In this document: positions 56,539-64,000 of the stretch, piece by piece | Numbering within the stretch: the first letter of the stretch is position 1 | Layout of the letters: every line of letters starts with the position of its first letter | NCBI GenBank assembly: GCA_030374805.1 | Contig: JARGSG010000107.1 | Coordinates: 62,001-126,000, forward strand | Reading direction: 5' to 3' | Origin: Gracilaria gracilis | Taxonomy: Eukaryota > Rhodophyta > Florideophyceae > Gracilariales > Gracilariaceae | DNA length: 64,000 nt | The notes under the pieces: model-generated | What the model was told of the DNA's origin: nothing | Seen by the model: only the letters and a program-made list of their open reading frames with translations | Databases searched by the model: none | Translations under genes and position numbers: made by a program

Positions 56539-57084
56539 GTCGGTGTTATCGGAATGCTAGTTTGGCGGTCAAAAATGACCGAATTAAAACGAACGAAAAA
56601 CCCGTGAATTTATCCAAATTTGGAAGTGCTAGTTTCCGAAAATATTTCCACCTTTCCACTTGTGCTAGTTTTTTTCGAAAGAATTATTTCAAATTGTTTC
56701 CAACTTTGCTAGTTTGGATGGAAGGGAAACTAGCATACTTCTTTCGTTTATGGTAGTTTCGCAGCGCAATGTAAGTGTGTTAGTGTCACCTACGTTCATG
56801 TATACGGCGGCGAATAGCGATATAGACACTTAGATAGGAACTTAAATAGCTGTTTATCGAATAGGAATAGGAGTATACAAATAGATCGAATACCTTCTCA
56901 GTTTGTAGAGATCGGTTCACTTGTCAACGACTTTCACATCACGCATTCGTTTACTAAATATATAAAACGCCTTCTCATCACATGCAATCATCCCCATCAC
57001 TCTATCCCACCGTCGGTGCGCCATATTACGCTCCCCGCTACGTACCTCCAATCCTCTCCAACACCCCCCCCAACCTTCCCCGCG

Positions 57085-60000
57085 ATGCCCAACTGCTGCT
57101 TTGAAGGCTGCTCCTTCTTCGCCCGCACCATCCCCGCCATCCAAAGGCACCAGAGAAGATGCCCCAGTCGCCTCAACCCAAACAAGCGTTTACTCTCCCC
57201 AGGCGGAGGCCTTCCCCACTTCCCCCCACCCATCAAGCCTCATAAGTCTAGCCCTCACCTCCATACACCTCCCCCTCCTACAAACCGCCCTTCCGACAAC
57301 GTCCCCATCGCAGACGACGACTCCTACCACCACCAGCAACTCTCCCTCTCCTTCCACACCCAGCACGCCTACCACATCGCCACCACCCCCGTCTGCTCCA
57401 TCTCCCCCTCCCCTACTCCCCCTCCTCCCCCTTCCTTCCCCCTCCTCAACAACCCCCACCTCGAACGCATGGTCCTCTACATCTCTTCCATCGCCTCCTC
57501 CCTCGGCCTCCGAAAGGCTGACGAACTCATGTCTCTCCTCCACGACCCCGCCTTCTCCAAATCCGCCTTCCACAATGCCGTCTCCTCCGCCTCCCAGTGT
57601 CTCAAACTTCAAACAGACCTCTTCTAACACCGAGTCAGCAACATCGGCTTCGCTCCCACCACCCTTTCCAACCCACAGCAGCTCTTCTACACCACCATCT
57701 TCCGAAAGGACCTCATCCAGGTCCTTAAACAACAACTCGCCCTCGCACACTTCCAAAACACCTTCTTCCACCCCGTCTCCTACACAACACCTTCCGGCTC
57801 CCCGAATTTCGCCCACCCCATGGCCTCCAACCTCGGAAAAGTAGCAGATCCCGCCCTCAAAACCGCAATCATGCACTCCTCCAACGACTCCTGCAACTGG
57901 TACACCCCCGACTCCACCGGTATCAACTACTTAATCGGCTTGGTCTAAATCTACTCCGACAAGTCCTCCATCTCCCTCAAATCTTCTTCCATACCCCTCC
58001 TACCCCCTTCACATCACCCTTCTCAACTTCTCCGATGCCTTCCGTCGCAAGTGCATCACCGAAAACCTTACCCTTCTCGAATACTTGCCAACCTTTTTCC
58101 TCCCAACCAACCCCTCCCAAGACCACGAATCCATCCCTCAAACCTCCTCTCACATCCCCGGCCACACCAAAATGGAACTCATTCAGCTCGTTATCTCCAA
58201 CCTTCTCGGCCCTCTCTTCTCCTCCGGTCTCAACGGCTTCCCCGTCCGTGACGCTCATGGCGTTCTCCGCCACTGTCACCCAATCATCGCCAGCTACTGC
58301 GCCGACATCTTCGAAGCGAAAGACAACCTTGCCATCTCCCACGAAACCCGCCTCCAACACCCATGTCAAACATGCCCGTCTCCCGTGCAGACCTCCCTCT
58401 AAACAGTCAATCCCCTTCCCCCCGAACTCAGCACCAGACGCTCGCCGCACGCAAATCACACTCCACTCTCCTCCAACAATCACGCTCTCCTTGCTCGTAA
58501 GCCCAGAATATCCCGCAACACAAAGGAAAAAGCCCTTGAAGCCCTCCACTCCCTCTCCCTCGCAAAGTACTCCTCCCTCTTCGAATCATACCCTCTTCTC
58601 AACATCATCCCACTCCCCTCCCCTTACAACATCTTCACCTTCGAACCACTCCACAACTTCCACCTCGGCGTCTCCAAGCTCATCAAGCTCGCCGCCATCG
58701 AGAGACTCCGCTCAGAAGCACTCTTCACCACCCCCCGTTCCTCCCAGTCCCGTCGCCCCTTCAAGTCCGTCCGCACGTCAATCCTCAAACATTCAAACAC
58801 CATTTTCTCCGCCATCGAGAAGCACTTCCCCGCAAACGGACTCCACATCGACTTCTGCACTTCCGACAACTGTCAAACTCTCAACGGTTTCTTCACTACC
58901 GACGGCTTGCGTGGTATGCTCGAAGCAAGAGACTAACGCGCACTCGACATGGTCTTCCCCTTCATCGGCGCCTTCTTCGACCGATGCTGTGCCGAAGTTG
59001 ATTCCGCTGCCATCACTTCCGTCTTCTCCAAGTACTCAGACCTCCCCCTCGCCTCCATGCGATACAACACCTTCACCGAATGGACCTGAGCCCGTTTCAC
59101 CGACCTCCAATTCCAAATCTGCTCCTTTAAGCGCACAGCCGTACTCGTTCTCGGCCCCCACCACACTTCCAGCTTCGGAACCCTCAAGTTCCACCTCCTC
59201 GACCACATTGTCGAGGACATTCGCCGCTTCGGAGGCCTCCACTTCAATGATGTTGGCATATTCGAGCACGCCCACACCCTCTTCAAGTCCCACTACTCCA
59301 AAACCTCAAAGCGCAGATCCACCGCACATCAAGAAACCATTCGTGTCATCCACCGCTCCAACTCCATCAAGGACTGGAATCCCGTCTCCACAAACCCTTC
59401 CATAATCTCCTCCTCTGGCCTCGCTTCCCCTCTCCAGTCTCGAGAACCCAGTTTCGTCCGTGATGGCAAACACATCTCCTTCGCTGACTTAATCACTGCC
59501 CACAAATTCATTTGCTCCAATCCTCACCTCCCTCACAAATCTCTTCAAGACCTCTTCCCCCCCGATACCCTATCCATTCTTGCACAATTCGGAAGAGACG
59601 CCCTCCCATCCTTCATCACCCTCTCTCTCGAAGTCCTACAAGTCACTGACAACTTCCCCGCCCTCCGTCACGCCCGACTCACCATAGTCAAATCCGCTTA
59701 CGTCGTCGGCGGTTACATCCCAACACTCGACAACTAGATTGAAGAGCAGAACGAGCTCGCGCCCCAGGATCCTCCAGTCTCTCTCATCCAACGAATTTTT
59801 GCTACGCCCTCCTTCGGTCCATCGAAGTCTCCAAAGTTCTCCCACATTCTCGTCGGCGGCTCCACCTCCCCCCCTCCACATCCATCGTCTGGGTCTGCAA
59901 ACTCATCTCCCTTCTTCTTTTCGCCCTTCCTTCTCCAATTTCTTCTCCCAAGGAGTTCGCCTTCGTCCAGTTCATGGAACTCATCCCACCCAGCGACGGC

Positions 60001-60285
60001 GTTGATCTCACCCTAAACTGCGTTTGCCTCCGATGGGCAACAGACGACGAACATAACCACACCATCCACCCAGTTCCCATCTCTACCCACTCCACTTCCG
60101 ATAACGTTTCCCCTTGGTATGGACCCATCCCCTCTTCCTCCATCCTTGGCTCCGTTCATGTTCTCCGCCGGAACTACCCCGCTCCTCCCTTCACTTCTCG
60201 TCTACACTGGCGCTTTCACCGATTCTATCTCAATCGGTTCTATCGAGACCCAACCGCCAAGCCTTATTTATCATCAAACACGTAG
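57085..60285 (+). pseudogene. G2: Plavaka/KDZ-like transposase, fuller copy
   Basis: ATG at 57085 (MPNCCFEGC) opens the same C2HC finger. Unlike copy 1, finger, linker and LERMVLYISSIASSLGLRKADEL are in one frame to 57627. The segment absent from copy 1 includes YNIFTFEPLHNFHLGVSKLIKL (about 58625-58690) and IEKHFPANGLHIDFC. The Leu-His...Gly-Val block is typical of this transposase clade. The C-terminal part matches copy 1 almost exactly, ending YLSSNT at 60285. In-frame stops (for example 57625-57627, 59087-59089, 59735-59737) and some frame changes make it a pseudogene. Two of these stops are shared with copy 1. Confidence 0.6.
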
Positions 60286-60443
60286 CCTCTATTCCCTGTT
60301 AGCTTCAGCTTCATAAAAATTTAAACCTGCTTCGTTTCAATTGTAAGGAGTGAAGATACGCATGACATGAGAAAGAAGAAGCATCTCTTCCCCATCCCAC
60401 ATATACCTCCACCCCTTCCCCCCCACTGCACCTCACCCTACAC

Positions 60444-63156
60444 TTAGGAGCCCGCCTCTTCCCTACCATCAACCCCTGTCCCTTCTCTGCGTTCCGCGCG
60501 GTGTGCCCCCAACCGCCTGAAACTCGCGTCCTCCGGTCGACAGGCCGCTATGTAACAATCAAGAACTGCACCTAGTCTCTGTGTTAGTTTTGCAATAAAA
60601 TTGTCCTCCCTCACAGCTAGGTATATGTTCTCCCTCGAAGGTACCCACAGCCCAACTGTCGCAGTTCTCTCAGAGTTTCCCAACACACACCTCGGATCTC
60701 CATCCACAAACCCATCGTTCCCAAACTCCTCGGCATGCTCCTCCTGTAGCGATTTCCAGGCTACCCCAAGTATTCCTTCAACAGCCCCAGGTAGATAATT
60801 CCCATACAAAGTAGAGAACAAAAGCTGTCTTTGCCCTCCACCTCCCACAACCTCGTTCATAGTTTTCACCACACAGGCAATCCAGGCGTCAAGTTTCGCA
60901 AGGTGCATCACGGTCCCATCCACGTACTGCCGCTTACCGTTACTTTGCCTCTCCACTGCGTATCCCATATAATCCTCCAACAGTGCCACCGCCATCCCAT
61001 TCTTGAAGTACATATCTTCATCATCAACCTCTCATGGTGGCCCAACCGCACGAGACCCGGAATACGCAAGGTCTTCGAGCCGGCTCGTTCTCCACGCACA
61101 CAACTCATTCCCCCCCGCCCTCCTCCCTTCCCATCAGCTTCTCACGCGCCTCTCCCATCTGCTGCTTTAGCGCTTCCCATAGCTCAGTCCCTTCAGTAAA
61201 TTTCGCACGTTTCGCAATCAAATCATATCCAAGGATGGAGAATAACTTGTCGCGAGCCGCCCGCTTCCGCACCCCAATAACATCGTTTAATGTCTCCTTC
61301 ATCCACTACCTCAGACACCTGTCCGCACTCACATTATCCACACACTCCTTTTTCCTTCCCGCTTCTCGTATCGTCTCCCAAGTATCTCGCATTATTTCCG
61401 TCTCCACCACATACTTCAACAGCACATCACTTCCTCACTCCGTTGATGGCGTATACGCCCTCATCTCATATGCCACTTGATACGGGCACCGAGGCACCAT
61501 CTCCTTCTCCCCAACCACCAATATGCTGCCTTCCCTACTTTCTCCCACCGTCTCATTCCTGTTCTTCCAGCTCCTACCAACGTTCTCCGTGTCAAAACAG
61601 AGTTCTGACGCCTCCAACTTCGCATAGTGGAGAGTCTTATCATATACAGCCCTTGCAAATCCATAGAAACATTCTGGCACCTCTATTTCATGTTTTCGAC
61701 GCCCCTTAACTTCCTTCCCACACTCCCTCCGCTTCCTACCCTTCACAGCCTTCCTTAAACTTTCAATCAACACATTTTGCTACTTCAGCTCCTCCCTCAT
61801 CCGTTCCAATTCTTTCTGCGTGAGCTTCAAACTCACCATCATGGTATAGTGATCTCCCTTCATATTTCCCAGCTTACCTTTCAACGAATTCACCCTCTCA
61901 ACCAGTGCAGACCTTGGCAACACACGTAAGTTCTCTTCATCTTCTTCTGCTATTCCTGTAGTTCCCATTTCCCTTGCTCCGTTGCTCTCTCCATGATCCC
62001 CAGAATCGTCGACTCCTGCTTCATGCACATCGTCCTCAATCCGAACTGCATTATGCCTCACACGTATTTCTTCATGCGTTCGTACCGCAGTTCCCATCAA
62101 GTTCCCTCCAGTTCTATGCCTGTTTCCGACAACGACATCTTCTCCTTAGAATACCCTCCCATCCACTTGTATATTGTCTCTCACATTCTCAATCACTGAT
62201 CCACCACTGCTATGTCCTACAACTCTCCCGGGTAAATTGTCTCGGAGCCATTCCATCCTCTCCACATTGGCGTGGCTTCCCATTCCATCGCCCACACGCC
62301 CAATACGCCTTCCACTGTCCTCTGCGTTTCCAAGATCCCTCATATGCCTCATACCCCCCAATTCCTCTTCCTCCCGCATTGCAGTATGTCGCGGTTCACC
62401 AGTTCTTTCTCTTCCTACCATTCGATTCCCCCTAAAACCAACCACAACCTCCATGCCCTCGTTCCTCGCCTCCTAAACGCCTCCTACTGCTTCTCTTTCG
62501 CGACCCCTCCCCTCCTGAGCGCCAACCCCAGCCACACTCTCTCTCTCCCTCCCTCGAATACCACGGCTAACTATCCCACTAGTACTTCTTGCTATCGTCC
62601 TTCCCCCCCCCCCACTGCGACACTCCCTCCCCTTCTCTATGACATCTCGACACTCGCCTTCTTCTACAACTTGCGTGGAGTCCTCGCCCTTTCGCCGCCC
62701 ACCTCTATCCCTACCGCCCCGCGCATCATCCCGCTGCTTTCCTCCCATCCTTCACCTGCTTTTTCCTCCTCCATTTCCCATCTCATGTGGAAGCGAAGTA
62801 GCTTTTGTTACCAAAGCACTTACCGTGCGCTCAGTTCGCTCCGTTTGCTCGGTGCGCTTGTTTCACTCGGTTCGCTCGGTTCGCTCGGTTCGCTCCAAAG
62901 ATCGGCCTCGATCACGTCTCCCCGTGTTCTTCCTACCTTTCCCACGTAATCAGCTTCGAGGAGCGCGTAAACTACGCCCAATACCGCCCTCGCCATTTTC
63001 CACATCGCCGCTTCGAGGCGCACACGTAGTACTACCCAAGCCATCCTCGCGACCCCGACCTACCATCTCTGCACTCGTTCGCCCTTTGGACGCGCGCCCG
63101 CTTACATCCTCCGCATTCGCATTCGCTTTCGCACTTCTCGTTTTACGTTTCTCCAT
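60444..63156 (-). pseudogene. G2: basic/coiled-coil accessory protein
   Basis: ATG at 63156 (MEKRKTR). Same plan as 40325-43047: basic N-terminus, Thr-Glu-Arg-like repeats (62822-62897), Arg/Gly/Glu-rich region, SSGGSVIENVRDNIQVDGR, coiled coil, and C-terminal MYFKNGMAVALLEDYMGYA segment at 61011. Stops at 62146-62148 and 61435-61437 match those of copy 1 in position. It adds one extra stop in the coiled coil (61778-61780). Function unknown. Confidence 0.5.
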
Positions 63157-63646
63157 ATGGAATCGGACGACGACGATGCTCCCGGCGGTGCGCTCTAGAT
63201 GTTGTCGCCGCTCGCTGCCAGACGTGTTCGCCGCTCGACATGATCGCAGATCCCCCGTAAAACGCACACCTCCACTCGGCGTGTGGTAGAAATAGCGCAC
63301 CATTTTAGTACTTTCCGGAATCATTTTCCGAAAATTGGGACGGAAATTTCCCTTCCTGTACGAAACCTCACTGCCAAAAAACTGTTACACTTTCACATGA
63401 TATCACATGTACTCCGTATCTTCTATTCTATGTACTTGAACGTCAACCCACTCCCCCGAATCCTATCCCCATTTTGTTCACGTCACTGGATGATAAAAGT
63501 GACGACACCCACTCAATTGGAGGAGTTCTCGTCCTCCCCTGTGGAACACGAGAGTTAGAGAGAAAGCTTAATAAAATGTACACAATTCGATTTTACACGT
63601 ACTATGGTACATCTTTCGGTTCTATAAGTCATAAATCAATTGAGCA

Positions 63647-64000
63647 CTACTCAATTACTATAGGATTCGAAGACGTACCCCATGTGTACTCCATTCCATA
63701 ATCTGCAAACAACTCTTCTCCCACTTCTACGACCCGAAGTGCCCGGACGGGAAGCATTCGGTATTTTCTTAATTGAAGTGGAGTTCGCCCAGTTCCTGGG
63801 GTTCGACTCACCGCCACATTGGCAGTCCCTCGCTGCTTCAAACCATCCTCCACTGCATCCCTATCTTTTTCCCCTCCCATATATTTTTGGTCGTTAATTG
63901 TTCCACCCAACGAAAATGGAGCGGGTAGAATCCCTCTAGAGATTGCAGGTACTTCTCGTCTCCTTTCCGGGAGTTTCCGAAATACCTCGCCTAGCAGGCT
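63647..64000 (-). pseudogene. G2: SET-domain end of MTase-SET gene (partial)
   Basis: The C-terminal SET segment is in one frame: INDQKYMGGEKDRDAVED, GTANVAVS, YRMLPVRALRVVEVGEELFADYGMEYTWG, stop at 63647. In SET domains the Asn-x-Val block and the GEEL..DYG block bind S-adenosylmethionine and shape the active site. The upstream part continues past the window edge. This copy reads more cleanly than copy 1 here, which supports the domain call. Confidence 0.7.

Larger units (their letters stand above)
56539..64000. mobile_element. DNA transposon G, copy 2 (cut by window end)
   Basis: Collinear with copy 1 from GTCGGTGTTATCGG. It keeps ~570 bp of transposase (about 58400-58965) missing in copy 1. 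The right part, with the methyltransferase, lies beyond the window. Identity to copy 1 is very high in ~58970-61700 and clearly lower on both sides. Confidence 0.7.

Noticed and set aside
57101-57844. Long plus-strand Ser/Pro/Thr frame over the G2 transposase
   Set aside because: Out of frame with the zinc finger and core blocks; a product of the C-rich strand.
58400-58965. Intron in G2 absent from G1
   Set aside because: The extra segment is coding-like (YNIFTFEPLHNFHLGVSKL) and matches the transposase plan, so G1 has a deletion.

Overview
The window is eukaryotic nuclear DNA. Two ordinary intron-less host genes, a LARP4-like La-related RNA-binding protein and a CAX-type Ca2+/H+ antiporter, sit at the left edge. 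The remaining ~55 kb is almost entirely transposable elements. Intron-poor genes in a sea of nested Ty1/copia elements, together with moderate GC, suggest a red alga of the Chondrus/Gracilaria kind. That assignment is inference from style; no rRNA, organellar or marker gene is present to prove it.

Layout. 1-9200: LARP-like gene (-), CAX gene (-) and intergenic DNA. 9201-30268: an old Ty1/copia element (B, + strand, target duplication GGAAG). A second Ty1/copia element (A, - strand, 9334-15773) is inserted in its 5' LTR, and an LTR element with ~1 kb LTRs (C, 16419-23866) is inserted in its gag. LTR divergence by hand count (B ~8%, A ~6%, C ~3%) agrees with the nesting order. 30755-32220: a PIF/Harbinger transposase pseudogene. 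32400-36975: GC-rich degenerate repeats and an unidentified 2.3 kb coding remnant (F). 36976-~46900: a ~10 kb DNA transposon (G1). ~47033-48855: a foldback-like element with palindromic subrepeats. 49136-56288: a truncated Ty1/copia element (D), bracketed and followed by three copies of a ~410 bp MITE. 56539-64000: a second copy of G (G2), cut by the window end.

Two things stand out. First, element G carries a Plavaka/KDZ-like transposase on one strand and, on the other, an accessory gene plus a gene that joins a bacterial-type DPPY DNA methyltransferase (beta-class order, N6A/N4C type) to a SET-domain protein methyltransferase. A transposon with its own DNA and histone/protein methylation writer is a credible undescribed system. 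Second, the copia elements B and D both carry, between RNase H and the 3' LTR, an antisense gene convergent with pol. Its protein motifs are conserved between the copies: a chromo-like segment, a Cys...His...Asp arrangement resembling papain-fold peptidases, and a basic tail. Element A adds a third accessory gene, an ORF upstream of gag with two U1/matrin-type zinc fingers.

All the elements show decay except that A's gag and upstream ORF remain open. G1 and G2 share several breaks at identical sites and have patchy identity, which suggests a common decayed ancestor and later gene conversion.
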